The notes under the pieces: model-generated
The model's database searches: none
Seen by the model: only the letters and a program-made list of their open reading frames with translations
What the model was told of the DNA's origin: nothing
From: Rhodoferax sp.
GTDB taxonomy: Bacteria > Pseudomonadota > Gammaproteobacteria > Burkholderiales > Burkholderiaceae_C
Length of the DNA: 64,000 nucleotides
Direction of reading: 5' to 3'
Assembly (NCBI RefSeq): GCF_030653815.1
Contig: NZ_JAURYQ010000038.1
Coordinates: 56,837-120,836 of the forward strand
Position numbers and translations under genes: made by a program
Shown: positions 1-8,795 of the stretch, piece by piece
Layout: each line of letters begins with the position of its first letter
How positions within the stretch are numbered: the stretch's first letter is position 1

Positions 1-1212
1 GTGGGCGATGTCCTCGACATTTTCAGCAAGGCGGCGCATGCGCCCAAGATGAACCTGTTCATCAATGCTGCGCTGCTGGGCTTCATCCCGCGCAGTATCA
101 CCAAGGCCTTGATGACGCTGGCGCCGGTGCGCCGGGTGCGCGCCGCCATCATGAAAGACCTGGGCCTGCCCGAGGAAATGCTCACCTTTGTCAACTACCC
201 CACGCGCTTTGACTGCCGCGACATGCTGGCCGCACTGAAAGGCACCGGTGTTGAATGCCCGAACCTGCGGGACTACGCCTGGCGCCTGTGGGACTACTGG
301 GAGCGTCATCTCGACCCCGAACTGCACATCGACCGCAGCCTGCGCGGCACCGTGGGCGGCAAGGTGGTGCTGGCCACCGGGGGCTCGTCCGGCATTGGCC
401 TGGCCGCCGCGCACAAATTTGCCGAGGCCGGTGCCATCACCCTGATTTGCGGGCGCGACCAGGACAAACTCGACGAGGCATGCGCCCAGGCCAAGGCGCG
501 CGGCTACCAGTTTGTGGCCTACGCGGTCGACATTTCTGACGCAGCCGGCTGCGAGGAATTTGTGCAAAAGGTGGTGGCTGAACACGGCGGGGTCGACTTT
601 TTGGTCAACAACGCGGGCCGCTCCATCCGCCGCGCCATCGAATCCAGCTACGACCGCTTTCACGACTACGAGCGCACCATGCAGCTCAACTACTTTGGCA
701 GCCTGCGCGTCACCATGGGTTTCCTGCCTGGCATGGTGGCCAAGCACCACGGCCATGTGGTCAACATCAGCAGCATCGGCGTGCTCACCAACGCGCCGCG
801 CTTCAGCGCCTACGTGGCCAGCAAGGCCGCGCTGGACGCCTGGACGCGCTGTGCCAGCAGCGAGTTTGCCGACCAGGGCGTGACCTTCACCACCATCAAC
901 ATGCCGCTGGTGCGCACCCCCATGATCGCGCCCACCGGCCTGTACAACAACGTGCCCACCCTCAGCCCCGAAGAAGCCGCCGACCTGGTCGCCCAGGCCT
1001 GCATCTTCAAGCCGGTGCGCATCGCCACCCGCATGGGCATTTTTGGCCAGGTGCTGCACGCCGCGCTGCCGCGCGTGGCCCAAATCGCCATGAACACCAG
1101 CTTCAGGATGTTCCCGGACTCCTCGGCCGCCAAGGGTGCCAAAGCCGACAAGCAAAAACTCTCACCGGAAGCCGTGGCGATGCAGCAGATGATGCGGGGA
1201 ATCCATTTTTAG
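1..1212 (+). CDS. C-terminal part of a two-domain reductase (SDR domain), 5' end outside window
   Basis: The reading frame is open from the first base, so this is probably the downstream part of a longer gene. Residues 1 to about 105 resemble the tail of an extended-SDR (fatty acyl-CoA reductase / NAD-epimerase-like) domain. From about residue 115 a classical short-chain dehydrogenase begins, with the cofactor motif TGGSSGIG (126-133), LVNNAG, and an active-site YVASK. This two-domain layout is known from roughly 660-residue bacterial acyl-CoA/aldehyde reductases of the Marinobacter FAR type. That function is inferred from layout only, and the true start cannot be seen here. Confidence 0.75.
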   Translation: MGDVLDIFSKAAHAPKMNLFINAALLGFIPRSITKALMTLAPVRRVRAAIMKDLGLPEEMLTFVNYPTRFDCRDMLAALKGTGVECPNLRDYAWRLWDYWERHLDPELHIDRSLRGTVGGKVVLATGGSSGIGLAAAHKFAEAGAITLICGRDQDKLDEACAQAKARGYQFVAYAVDISDAAGCEEFVQKVVAEHGGVDFLVNNAGRSIRRAIESSYDRFHDYERTMQLNYFGSLRVTMGFLPGMVAKHHGHVVNISSIGVLTNAPRFSAYVASKAALDAWTRCASSEFADQGVTFTTINMPLVRTPMIAPTGLYNNVPTLSPEEAADLVAQACIFKPVRIATRMGIFGQVLHAALPRVAQIAMNTSFRMFPDSSAAKGAKADKQKLSPEAVAMQQMMRGIHF

Positions 1213-1218
1213 GGTGGT

Positions 1219-1316
1219 CATGGTCGCCACGTCGCGTTGCTCCTCGCGATGACGGTGCCTCGACTGCCATTGCGCAATGAATGACTGTCATTGCGAGCGA
1301 AGCGCGGCAATCCATG
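1219..1316. repeat. REP-like palindromic repeat, copy 1
   Basis: Two arms about 35 bases long (1219-1253 and 1287-1316) are imperfect reverse complements. The right arm reads GTCATTGCGAGCGAAGCGCG followed by GCAATCCATG. The loop contains the self-complementary CATTGCGCAATG (1268-1279). The same arm sequences recur at 4794-4887. Such dispersed palindromes are common between genes in proteobacterial genomes. Confidence 0.8.
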
Positions 1317-1388
1317 GAGCCCGGAAGTCCTCAAACCCCAAGCATTGCCAACCTATTAGAATCCACCGCACTCGGGAGTAATTGAATA

Positions 1389-2258
1389 ATGGACGTTGAA
1401 GCGCAAGAGGCAGAAATCAGTCTGCTGGATTTGTTGGTGGTGGTGGCGGAAAACATCAAGCTGCTCCTGCTGGGGCCGCTGCTGGCGGGGCTGGTGGCCT
1501 TGGGCATCGGATACGCGCTGCCGCAAAACTACGTCAGCCAGGCCATCCTGCTGCTACCCTCGACCAACTCGACCAACTCGACCAACTCGGCGCAGGCTGC
1601 GGCCATGATGACCTCGCCGCTGGTGCTTGATCCCATCATCGCCACCGACCCCGAACTCAACGCCAAGCCCATTGAGACCGCCCGCATTGCTCTGGCCGGC
1701 AAGCTCAAGGCGGCTGTCGCCAAAGACGGCCTGCTGCGGCTGGACGCGACCGCCACGCAACCCCAGGCAGCCCAGGCGCTGGCCAATGCGGTCATTGACA
1801 ACTGGCTCAAAAGCACCGTGCCTGGCCCGCAAGACCGTGCCGACCTGGAAAAACGCCTCAGCTACGCCAGCAATGCGCTGGCCTCCGTGACCACCCTGCT
1901 CAACACGCTCAGTGTGGACGGCGCGGTCAGCCTGGGCAAGCCCCTGACCCGCGGCGAGGCCGGCACCAGCCTGGTGGGCCTGGGCGAGCTGCAAACCCGC
2001 TACCTGAACGATGTACTTGGCATTCCGCGCAGCTTGCAAGGCCTGTCGCGCGACGTGGTCAAACAGCCCCCCACCTTGCCCACCGAGCCGGTCTCCAACA
2101 AAAAAGCGCTGATTGCCGTCATGAGCACCCTGGGCGCCGGCTTTGCGCTGCTGTTGTTTGTGTTCATGCGTCAAGCCTGGCGCAACGCGTCGCAAGATCC
2201 CGAAACGGCTCCCAAAATGGCGCGCCTGCGTGCAGCGTTTGGCGCGCGCAAAGCCTGA
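1389..2258 (+). CDS. Wzz-family chain-length determinant-like membrane protein
   Basis: This 289-residue protein has a hydrophobic segment near residues 24-46 and a second near 239-261, with a periplasmic-type domain between them. That is the Wzz layout (polysaccharide co-polymerase), which sets the chain length of O-antigen or capsule in the inner membrane. The closing helix is followed by a short basic cytoplasmic tail. A 9-bp tandem repeat encodes Thr-Asn-Ser three times near residues 58-66. No kinase domain is attached. It lies two genes upstream of a WbpM-type dehydratase, which fits a role in surface polysaccharide. A GGGAG ribosome-binding site precedes the ATG. Confidence 0.75.
   Translation: MDVEAQEAEISLLDLLVVVAENIKLLLLGPLLAGLVALGIGYALPQNYVSQAILLLPSTNSTNSTNSAQAAAMMTSPLVLDPIIATDPELNAKPIETARIALAGKLKAAVAKDGLLRLDATATQPQAAQALANAVIDNWLKSTVPGPQDRADLEKRLSYASNALASVTTLLNTLSVDGAVSLGKPLTRGEAGTSLVGLGELQTRYLNDVLGIPRSLQGLSRDVVKQPPTLPTEPVSNKKALIAVMSTLGAGFALLLFVFMRQAWRNASQDPETAPKMARLRAAFGARKA
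1559..1585 (+). repeat. 9-bp tandem repeat inside the Wzz-like gene
   Basis: The unit CTCGACCAA occurs three times head to tail and encodes Thr-Asn-Ser repeats. Because the unit is a multiple of three, copy-number changes would keep the frame. Confidence 0.85.
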
Positions 2259-2445
2259 TCTCATCACCCTGACTAACGGCGCCTGCTGGCGGTGTCACAT
2301 GGCACGCCGGTAGCGCGTCCGAACCACGCTTTCACCCCTGGCCGGCAAAGCAGCTCTTTCATCATCCAGCGCGCGGACCGCATTGCTTTCGCTGAGAAGG
2401 GTATGGGGACTGAATTTGAAATCCGCAGGCAAGGCGGATGGATTA

Positions 2446-2474
2446 TTTTAATAACTGACTTGAAGTTATTAAAA
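2446..2474. promoter_or_regulatory. 11-bp perfect AT-rich inverted repeat upstream of the H-NS-like gene
   Basis: TTTTAATAACT (2446-2456) and its exact reverse complement AGTTATTAAAA (2464-2474) flank a 7-base spacer. It stands out in GC-rich DNA and covers the -35/spacer region of the promoter proposed for the downstream H-NS-family gene. An operator, possibly autoregulatory, is the simplest reading. A small RNA hairpin is an alternative. Confidence 0.6.
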
Positions 2475-2483
2475 AGAGATAAT
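2455..2483 (+). promoter_or_regulatory. Candidate sigma70 promoter of the H-NS-like gene
   Basis: A -35-like CTGACT (2455-2460) and a -10-like GATAAT (2478-2483) are separated by 17 bases. They lie about 70 bases before the ATG at 2551. The inverted repeat at 2446-2474 overlaps this promoter. Confidence 0.4.
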
Positions 2484-2550
2484 ACGATCCACCAAAAGAG
2501 CCACAACAACGGGCCGACAGGCGTTTCAACCTTTATATTTATTTAATACC

Positions 2551-2865
2551 ATGACCAATTTGATCGATATTCAAAACCAGATCGCCATCCTGCAAAAACA
2601 AGCCGAAGAAATCAAGGCTCAGGAGTTTAATAAAACCGTGCAGGAAATCAAGGCGAAAATGGCGGCCTTTGGTATTACCCTTGATGATCTCAATGGTGGC
2701 GGCAAGACGCGTGTGCGCAAAGCCGGCGCAGCCAAGTCGGGCACTCCGGCACCTGCCAAATACCGCGGCCCCAACGGCGAAACCTGGAGCGGCCGTGGTT
2801 TGATGCCGCGCTGGCTGGCTGCTTTGGTAGCACAAGGACAAAGCAAAGAATCGTTTGCCATCTAA
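2551..2865 (+). CDS. H-NS histone-family nucleoid protein
   Basis: This 104-residue protein has an N-terminal coiled-coil-like oligomerisation region (about residues 5-48). Its C-terminal DNA-binding module contains YRGPNGETWSGRG and PRWL (about residues 71-88), the signature of burkholderial H-NS/BpH3-type proteins. H-NS proteins bind AT-rich DNA and silence acquired genes. Length and order match the family. It stands alone, preceded by a 290-bp AT-richer leader with a perfect inverted repeat, which suggests its own regulated promoter. Confidence 0.92.
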   Translation: MTNLIDIQNQIAILQKQAEEIKAQEFNKTVQEIKAKMAAFGITLDDLNGGGKTRVRKAGAAKSGTPAPAKYRGPNGETWSGRGLMPRWLAALVAQGQSKESFAI

Positions 2866-2924
2866 CTTAATTTCCAGTCAAGAAAAGCGTCTTGAAAGGC
2901 GCTATGGAACTTTAGGGGGTTAGT

Positions 2925-4790
2925 TTGCAAAGTCGGGTTTTATATTTGTCGCGCACCGTCAAGCAGTTGGTGGTGCTTTCGCTTGACGTGGTGTTGGCTT
3001 TGTTGGCCACATGGATCGCATTTAGCTTGCGGCTGGATGCGCCGCACTGGCCCAGTGGTGCCCAGTGGTGGGTTTACGCGCTGGCACCCGTTATTTCCAT
3101 ACCCGTATTTGTTCGTTTTGGCCTGTACCGGGCCATTTTTCGCTATACCGGTCAGGCCGCGTTGCAGGCCACGGGCATGGCGGTCTTCATTTATGGATGC
3201 CTGTTAATGTCGGTGCTGGCTTGGCAACAATGGCCAGCCGTGCCGCGCAGCTTGGGGGTGTTGCAGCCCTTGGTGTTTTTGGTTTTGATTGGCGCCAGTC
3301 GGGCATTTGCGCGGTTTTGGCTGGCTGATGTGAATCGGGCTCGAGCCCATTGCGAAGGCCGCTTGCTCATTTACGGCGCCGGCACGGCTGGTGTGCAAAC
3401 CGCCGCGGCCTTGCGCATGTCACATCAATATGCCTTGCTGGGTTTTGTGGATGATGACGCGACCAAGGCGGGCCGCAGCCTCAATGGCGTGCCTGTGTTT
3501 TCCCCCCATGAGGTGCCGCAGGTGGTGGCGAAACAGGGCGTGACCGACATCCTGCTGGCCTTGCCCAGCGCCACGCGCGACCGGCGCAACGCCATTTTGA
3601 GCAGCTTGCGGCCGCTACCGGTGCACATTCGCACGCTGCCGGGCATGTCAGACCTGGCCAGTGGCCGTGTCACGGTACAGGATTTTCGCGAGCTGGATTT
3701 AGAAGATTTGCTGGGCCGCGACCCGGTACCGCCCAACGCCGCGCTGCTGGCACGCGAGTTGGCGGCACAGGTGGTGCTGGTGACCGGCGCCGGTGGCAGC
3801 ATTGGCGGTGAACTGACGCGCCAGATTGTCTTGCAGCGGCCACGTCAGTTGCTGCTGCTGGACCACAATGAATTCGGTCTGTACAGTATTCACCAGGAGT
3901 TGCAGGGCATTTGTGCCGCCCACCAGTTGGGTGTCGAGTTGATCCCCCTGCTTGGCAGTGTGGCCAATCCGGCCCGTTTAAAGGCAATTTTCGAGGTCTA
4001 TCGCCCGGCCATGGTTTACCACGCTGCGGCCTACAAGCATGTGCCGATGGTCGAAGACAATCCCGGCGAGGGCGTTTTGAACAACGTGTTCGGCACGCTC
4101 AATACCGCCCGTGCGGCACAAGCCAGCGGTGCCAGGCGCTTTGTGCTCATTTCCACCGACAAGGCGGTGCGCCCCACCAATGTGATGGGCGCCAGCAAGC
4201 GCATGGCCGAACTGGTGTTGCAGGCGCTGGCCATGCAGCAGTCTGGCACCTGTTTCACCATGGTGCGCTTCGGCAACGTGCTGGGCTCCAGCGGCAGCGT
4301 GGTGCCCTTGTTCCGGCGCCAGCTCAGCGAGGGCGGCCCGCTGACCGTGACCCACGCCGAGGTCACACGCTATTTCATGACCATCCCCGAAGCCGCGCAG
4401 CTGGTGCTGCAGGCCGGTGCCATGGCCGTGGGTGGTGACGTGTTTGTGCTGGACATGGGCGAACCCGTCAAGATCCTGGACCTGGCCCGGCGCATGGTTG
4501 AGCTGTCGGGCCTGCGCGTGCGCGATGCCGATCACCCCGATGGCGACATCGAAATCGCCGTGACCGGCCTGCGCCCGGGTGAAAAGTTGTACGAGGAGCT
4601 TTTGATAGGCGACAACCCCAAGCCCACCGCGCACACCCGCATCATGAAAGCGCACGAAGATTATTTGGCCTGGGACGATTTGCTGCCCCACCTGAACACG
4701 CTGCGCACCGGCGCCGAGCAGGCTGACCTGGCCCGGATCAAGACCGTGCTGCAAACCTGCGTGCATGGTTATGGGGACGCGCAGCACTGA
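2925..4790 (+). CDS. WbpM/CapD/FlaA1-type nucleotide-sugar dehydratase-epimerase (membrane)
   Basis: This 621-residue protein has about four hydrophobic helices in the first 130 residues. A first nucleotide-binding fold follows (GAGTAGVQTA, near 150). A second SDR-type domain carries GAGGSIGGELTRQ (near 286) and the atypical catalytic MGASKR (Met in place of the usual Tyr of YxxxK), as in WbpM and related UDP-GlcNAc 4,6-dehydratases. The product normally feeds O-antigen or capsule sugar synthesis at the inner membrane. The start is a TTG with an AGGGGG ribosome-binding site just upstream. The neighbouring Wzz-like gene supports a surface-polysaccharide role. Confidence 0.92.
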   Translation: MQSRVLYLSRTVKQLVVLSLDVVLALLATWIAFSLRLDAPHWPSGAQWWVYALAPVISIPVFVRFGLYRAIFRYTGQAALQATGMAVFIYGCLLMSVLAWQQWPAVPRSLGVLQPLVFLVLIGASRAFARFWLADVNRARAHCEGRLLIYGAGTAGVQTAAALRMSHQYALLGFVDDDATKAGRSLNGVPVFSPHEVPQVVAKQGVTDILLALPSATRDRRNAILSSLRPLPVHIRTLPGMSDLASGRVTVQDFRELDLEDLLGRDPVPPNAALLARELAAQVVLVTGAGGSIGGELTRQIVLQRPRQLLLLDHNEFGLYSIHQELQGICAAHQLGVELIPLLGSVANPARLKAIFEVYRPAMVYHAAAYKHVPMVEDNPGEGVLNNVFGTLNTARAAQASGARRFVLISTDKAVRPTNVMGASKRMAELVLQALAMQQSGTCFTMVRFGNVLGSSGSVVPLFRRQLSEGGPLTVTHAEVTRYFMTIPEAAQLVLQAGAMAVGGDVFVLDMGEPVKILDLARRMVELSGLRVRDADHPDGDIEIAVTGLRPGEKLYEELLIGDNPKPTAHTRIMKAHEDYLAWDDLLPHLNTLRTGAEQADLARIKTVLQTCVHGYGDAQH

Positions 4791-4793
4791 AGT

Positions 4794-4887
4794 CATGGAT
4801 GGCCACGTCGCTGCGCGCCTCGCAATGACGGTTTGGGTGTCATTGCATCCTGCTCATCATTGCGAGCGAAGCGCGGCCATCCATGAC
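4794..4887. repeat. REP-like palindromic repeat, copy 2
   Basis: The left arm 4794-4829 (CATGGATGGCCACGTCGCTG and onward) and the right arm 4858-4887 are near-perfect reverse complements. The right arm shares CATTGCGAGCGAAGCGCGG with copy 1 at 1219-1316. It starts 3 bases after the dehydratase stop codon, so it could also form the 3' hairpin of that mRNA. Confidence 0.82.
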
Positions 4888-4940
4888 TGCAACATGGTGC
4901 ACAATTTGCCTGTCATCCCCAAAAACCCCCAAATCCCACC

Positions 4941-5831
4941 ATGACCGACGTATCCCACATCTCTCCGCGTGACAAGGCCGAAATCCTGGCACAGGCGCTG
5001 CCCTACATCCGCAAATTCCATGGCAAGACCATGGTCATCAAGTACGGCGGCAACGCCATGACCGACCCCGCCCTGCAGGCCGATTTTGCCGAAGACGTGG
5101 TGCTGCTCAAGCTGGTGGGCATCAACCCGGTGGTGGTGCATGGTGGCGGGCCGCAGATTGAAACGGCGCTCAAGCGGCTGGGCAAAAAAGGCGAATTCAT
5201 CCAGGGCATGCGCGTGACCGACGCCGAGACCATGGAGGTGGTGGAGTGGGTGCTGGGCGGCGAGGTGCAGCAGGACATCGTGGGCCTGATCAACCAGGCC
5301 GGCGGCAAGGCGGTGGGCCTGACCGGGCGCGACGGTGGCATGATCCGCGCCCAAAAGCTCAAGATGCTCGACAACGCCGACCCCAGCATCGAGCACGATG
5401 TCGGCCAGGTGGGCGATATCGTCAGCATCGACCCCAGCGTGGTCAAGGCGCTGCAGGACGACGCCTTCATTCCGGTCATCAGCCCGATCGGCTTTGGCGA
5501 AAACAACGAAAGCTACAACATCAACGCCGACGTGGTGGCGGCCAAGCTGGCCACCGTGCTCAAGGCCGAAAAACTGATGATGCTGACCAACATCAGCGGC
5601 GTGCTCAACAAGGCCGGTGAGTTGCTCACCGACCTGACGGCGCGCCAGATTGACGCGCTGTTTGCCGATGGCACTTTGAGCGGCGGCATGCTGCCCAAGA
5701 TTGCCGGTGCACTCGATGCCGCCAAGAGCGGGGTCAACTCGGTGCACATCATTGACGGCCGTGTGCCGCACGTGCTGCTGCTGGAAATTTTGACCGACCA
5801 GGCCTTTGGCACCATGATCCGGTCACATTGA
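4941..5831 (+). CDS. argB: Acetylglutamate kinase
   Basis: ArgB phosphorylates N-acetyl-L-glutamate in the second step of arginine synthesis in the cytoplasm. The 296-residue protein carries the amino-acid-kinase signatures KYGGNAM (near 34-40) and HGGGPQI (67-73), the GLTGRDGG loop, and the C-terminal SGGMLPK segment. The length is normal for the family. The start follows a non-coding stretch holding the second REP-like repeat, so the gene probably has its own promoter. Confidence 0.97.
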   Translation: MTDVSHISPRDKAEILAQALPYIRKFHGKTMVIKYGGNAMTDPALQADFAEDVVLLKLVGINPVVVHGGGPQIETALKRLGKKGEFIQGMRVTDAETMEVVEWVLGGEVQQDIVGLINQAGGKAVGLTGRDGGMIRAQKLKMLDNADPSIEHDVGQVGDIVSIDPSVVKALQDDAFIPVISPIGFGENNESYNINADVVAAKLATVLKAEKLMMLTNISGVLNKAGELLTDLTARQIDALFADGTLSGGMLPKIAGALDAAKSGVNSVHIIDGRVPHVLLLEILTDQAFGTMIRSH

Positions 5832-5850
5832 TGGCCTGATCCCACACCCC

Positions 5851-6810
5851 ATGGAAAACAAATCACACGCACTGGCCGCCGGCCTGTTTGTTGTGTTTGT
5901 CAGTGCCTTGCTGGTCGCGTTGGCGGTATGGCTGACGCGCGACACACGCCAACTGCGCAGCTACGAACTGGCCGGGCAGGTTAATTTAAGCGGTTTGCAG
6001 CCGCAGGCCAATGTGCGCTACCAGGGCGTGCCGGTGGGCAAGGTGACTGCCATCAAGTTGGACCCCCAGACCCGCGGCCAGGTGCTGGTGCGCATTGCGG
6101 TGGATGAGCTGGCGCCCATCAGCGTCACCACGTTTGCCACGCTGGCTTACCAGGGCGTGACCGGGCTGGCTTTCATTCAGCTTGACGACAGCGTGCCCGC
6201 CGATGGCACGCAAGCGCCTGGGATGCAATTGGCCAACAACAGCCGCATTCCGCTCAGGCCCGGTTTGATGAGCAAGCTGACCGACCGCGGCGAGCGGGTG
6301 TTGGGGCAGCTGGACGAAGCCGCCCAACGCCTGAACCAATTGCTGTCAAGCCAGAACCAGCAGGCCTTGATCACCACCATGGACAACTTTGGCAAGGCCG
6401 CCCTGGAGATTCAGCAGCTGACGGCGCAAACCCGGAGCTTGTTGCCCACGGTGGCGCAGGAAACGCGCGACAGCCTGGCCGCGTTGAAAGCGGCCTCGGT
6501 GCGCCTGGGCGACAGCGCCGATGTCGCCCGCACCTCGGCCGGCGCATTTCAGCGCTTGACCGAACGCATGGCGGCCCCCGGCGGCACGCTGGACCAGCTG
6601 GGGCAGGGCGTTGAGGTCTGGGTGGCCACCAACCATGTGCTGCAAGGTGTCGCCCTGCCGCGCCTGAACCTGCTGGCCCAGGATGTGGCGCGCAGCACGC
6701 GCCAGATTGGTGAGCTGGCCCAGACCCTGCGCGACACCCCGCAGGCCCTGCTGTTGGGTGCCCCCGCCCCCCTGCCCGGGCCGGGTGAACCCGGTTTTTC
6801 TGTGCCATGA
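5851..6810 (+). CDS. MlaD/MCE-family membrane-anchored lipid transport protein
   Basis: This 319-residue protein has one N-terminal membrane helix (about 9-29). An MCE domain (about 38-115) contains the typical stretch VRYQGVPVGKVTAI. A long helical tail rich in Gln and Ala follows. MCE proteins form periplasmic hexameric channels that carry phospholipids or other lipids between membranes, usually with an ABC permease and ATPase. Those partners are not visible next to it here, and they may be encoded elsewhere. Its stop overlaps the start of the next gene by 4 bases (ATGA), which implies co-translation with the lipoprotein. Confidence 0.88.
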   Translation: MENKSHALAAGLFVVFVSALLVALAVWLTRDTRQLRSYELAGQVNLSGLQPQANVRYQGVPVGKVTAIKLDPQTRGQVLVRIAVDELAPISVTTFATLAYQGVTGLAFIQLDDSVPADGTQAPGMQLANNSRIPLRPGLMSKLTDRGERVLGQLDEAAQRLNQLLSSQNQQALITTMDNFGKAALEIQQLTAQTRSLLPTVAQETRDSLAALKAASVRLGDSADVARTSAGAFQRLTERMAAPGGTLDQLGQGVEVWVATNHVLQGVALPRLNLLAQDVARSTRQIGELAQTLRDTPQALLLGAPAPLPGPGEPGFSVP

Positions 6811-7442
6811 ACATGAAAAAAACTGCCACTCCGATTTACTTGCTCAGGCCATACGGTCTGTTGCTGGTGTTGATGCTGTTGCTGGCCGGCTGCACCGCAA
6901 CAAGGCCGGAGGCTGCGATCAAGGTCTACGACTTTGGCCCCGCTCCGCTGCAGACCCCGGTAGCGGCGTCGCAGCCCGCCCTGGCCACCCTGGTGCTGTA
7001 TGAGGCTCAGGTCAGCCCGGCACTCGAGGGCAACGCGCTGCTGTACCGCCTGGCCTACGCCGACGCGCAGCAGCTCAAGCCTTACGCCCTGGCGCGCTGG
7101 AGCATGCCACCCGCGCAGCTCATCGGCCAGCGCCTGCGCCAGCAGTTGGGCGCGCAGCGCGCCGTGGTGGCGCCGGGTGAAGCCACGGCGCAGCTCAACC
7201 TGCGGCTGGTGCTGGAGGAATTCAGCCACGTATTTGCTTCCGCAACCGACAGTCATGGCCTGCTGCGCCTGCGCGCCACCTTGACACAGCGCAGTGGCAG
7301 CGGCGAGACCTTGCTGGCGCAGCGCAGTTTTGTGGTTCAACAAGCGGCATCAACGCCCGATGCCCAAGGCGCCGTGCGCGCCCTGACGGCGGCCAGCGAC
7401 CAGGCGATTGAGCAACTGACGGCCTGGCTACCCCCGCTTTAG
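6807..7442 (+). CDS. ABC-transport auxiliary lipoprotein (PqiC/YmbA-like)
   Basis: This 211-residue precursor has a lipoprotein signal ending in LLLAGC (Cys near residue 30). A domain typical of the ABC-type transport auxiliary (PqiC-like) family follows, starting around VYDFGPAP. These lipoproteins sit in the outer membrane and work with MCE proteins such as PqiB or MlaD. The 4-base overlap with the upstream MCE gene supports this pairing. It ends convergently with the next gene, their stop codons overlapping by 4 bases. Confidence 0.85.
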   Translation: MNMKKTATPIYLLRPYGLLLVLMLLLAGCTATRPEAAIKVYDFGPAPLQTPVAASQPALATLVLYEAQVSPALEGNALLYRLAYADAQQLKPYALARWSMPPAQLIGQRLRQQLGAQRAVVAPGEATAQLNLRLVLEEFSHVFASATDSHGLLRLRATLTQRSGSGETLLAQRSFVVQQAASTPDAQGAVRALTAASDQAIEQLTAWLPPL

Positions 7443-8560
7443 CGCTGGCCCACGGCCACCTGGCCAAACACCGCCTGGGCCTCGCGCGGCAGGCAGCGCC
7501 AGTACTGCGGGCTGGCTTCCACTGTGCCGCCCAGGGCAGCGGCCGCTTGCCAGCCCCAGCGTGGCTGGTACAAAAAGGCGCGCGCCAGGGCGATCAGGTC
7601 GGCGTCGCCGGCTTGCAAGATGGCCTCGGCCTGCTGGGCTTCGGTGATCAAGCCGACCGACGTGGTGACCAGGCCGGTGGCAGCGCGGATGGCCTGGGCA
7701 AACGGCACCTGGTAGCCCGCACCCAGCGCAATTTTTTGCAGTGGCGACACGCCGCCCGATGAGACGTGAATGAAGTCGCAGCCAGCGGCTTTCAGGCGTT
7801 TTGAAAATTCGACACTTTGCAGTAAATCCCAGCCGCCATCCACCCAGTCGCTGGCCGACAGGCGCAAGCCCAGCACGCCATCAAAGGCCTGGCGCACGGC
7901 AGCAAACACTTCCAGCGGAAAGCGGATGCGGTTCTCGAACGAGCCGCTATAGGCATCGCTGCGCTGATTGGCCAACGGCGACAAAAACTGGTGCAGCAGA
8001 TAACCGTGGGCGCTGTGCAGCTCCACCGCCTCGATACCCATGCGCGCGGCGCGTTGGGCGGCGGCCACAAAGGCATCACGAATCTCGACCAACTGGGTGC
8101 CAGAAAGGGCTGTGGGCGCCGGTTCGGTCGGCAAATGCGGTAGCGCCGACGGGCCAAAGGTTTCCCAGCCGCCCTGCGCGGGCGCCAGCAGCTGGCCACC
8201 TTGCCAAGGTACCGCACTGGAGGCCTTGCGCCCGGCATGCGCCAGCTGGATGCACACCGCCGTGTGCGGCGCCAGGGCGCGGGCACGCTGCAGGTGGTCG
8301 GCCAGGGCGGCTTCGGTGCGATCGTCCCACAGGCCCAGGCAGCTGGGCGTGATGCGCCCTTCGGGCAACACGGCGGTGGCCTCGATGGTGAACAGCGCGG
8401 CACCGCTGTTGAGCAGGTTGGCCCAGTGCATCAGATGCCAGTCGGTGGCGCAACCGTTTTGGGACGAATACTGGCACATGGGCGCCACCACGAGCCGGTT
8501 GGCCAGTGTCAGGCCGCCACGCGGCGAGGGCAGGGTCATGGGAGAAAAAAGCAGGCTCAT
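7439..8560 (-). CDS. NADH:flavin oxidoreductase of the OYE family (YqjM/XenA type)
   Basis: This 373-residue FMN protein begins MSLLFSPMTL and carries the YqjM/XenA-class signatures MCQYSSQNG, IQLAHAGRKAS, and ELHSAHGYLLHQF with both substrate-binding histidines. Members reduce activated C=C bonds of enones or nitro compounds with NAD(P)H. The ATG at 8558-8560 was chosen because the protein family begins at this point. A frame extension upstream has no family match. Its natural substrate cannot be told from sequence. Confidence 0.9.
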   Translation of the reverse strand: MSLLFSPMTLPSPRGGLTLANRLVVAPMCQYSSQNGCATDWHLMHWANLLNSGAALFTIEATAVLPEGRITPSCLGLWDDRTEAALADHLQRARALAPHTAVCIQLAHAGRKASSAVPWQGGQLLAPAQGGWETFGPSALPHLPTEPAPTALSGTQLVEIRDAFVAAAQRAARMGIEAVELHSAHGYLLHQFLSPLANQRSDAYSGSFENRIRFPLEVFAAVRQAFDGVLGLRLSASDWVDGGWDLLQSVEFSKRLKAAGCDFIHVSSGGVSPLQKIALGAGYQVPFAQAIRAATGLVTTSVGLITEAQQAEAILQAGDADLIALARAFLYQPRWGWQAAAALGGTVEASPQYWRCLPREAQAVFGQVAVGQR

Positions 8561-8630
8561 GGGGCAATTCCAGAAAACCTTCATTTTCTGGAGCAAACCA
8601 GGACAATTTAAGGGTGTCTGAAAATAAATG

Positions 8631-8658
8631 TTGGAAAAACGGAAACTTGTCGTATCAT
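8631..8658 (+). promoter_or_regulatory. Candidate promoter of the glycine-rich RNA-binding protein gene
   Basis: TTGGAA (8631-8636) and TATCAT (8653-8658) are 16 bases apart. A start here would give a leader of about 130 bases, AT-richer than its surroundings. Long leaders of this kind are common for cold-inducible RNA-binding protein genes. Confidence 0.4.
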
Positions 8659-8795
8659 GCAGCCCGTATTGTTTTTAAAACGGTACATGTTTTGCGGTGA
8701 ATGTCAGTTTCGCGTCTGCTTCTTAAGTCTTTACTGGTTTGTTGATTGCGGTTATGGACTCCATCGCGTTTTGAGTTATTTTGAGGAGTCCTTTC

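Noticed and set aside
2292..2546. 84-codon frame upstream of the H-NS-like gene
   Set aside because: It lies across the promoter and inverted repeat, lacks a ribosome-binding site and shows no recognisable sequence.
3978..4796. 272-codon minus-strand frame inside the WbpM-like gene
   Set aside because: It is His/Gln/Gly-rich, typical of an antisense reading of GC-rich coding DNA, while the sense strand encodes a clear dehydratase.
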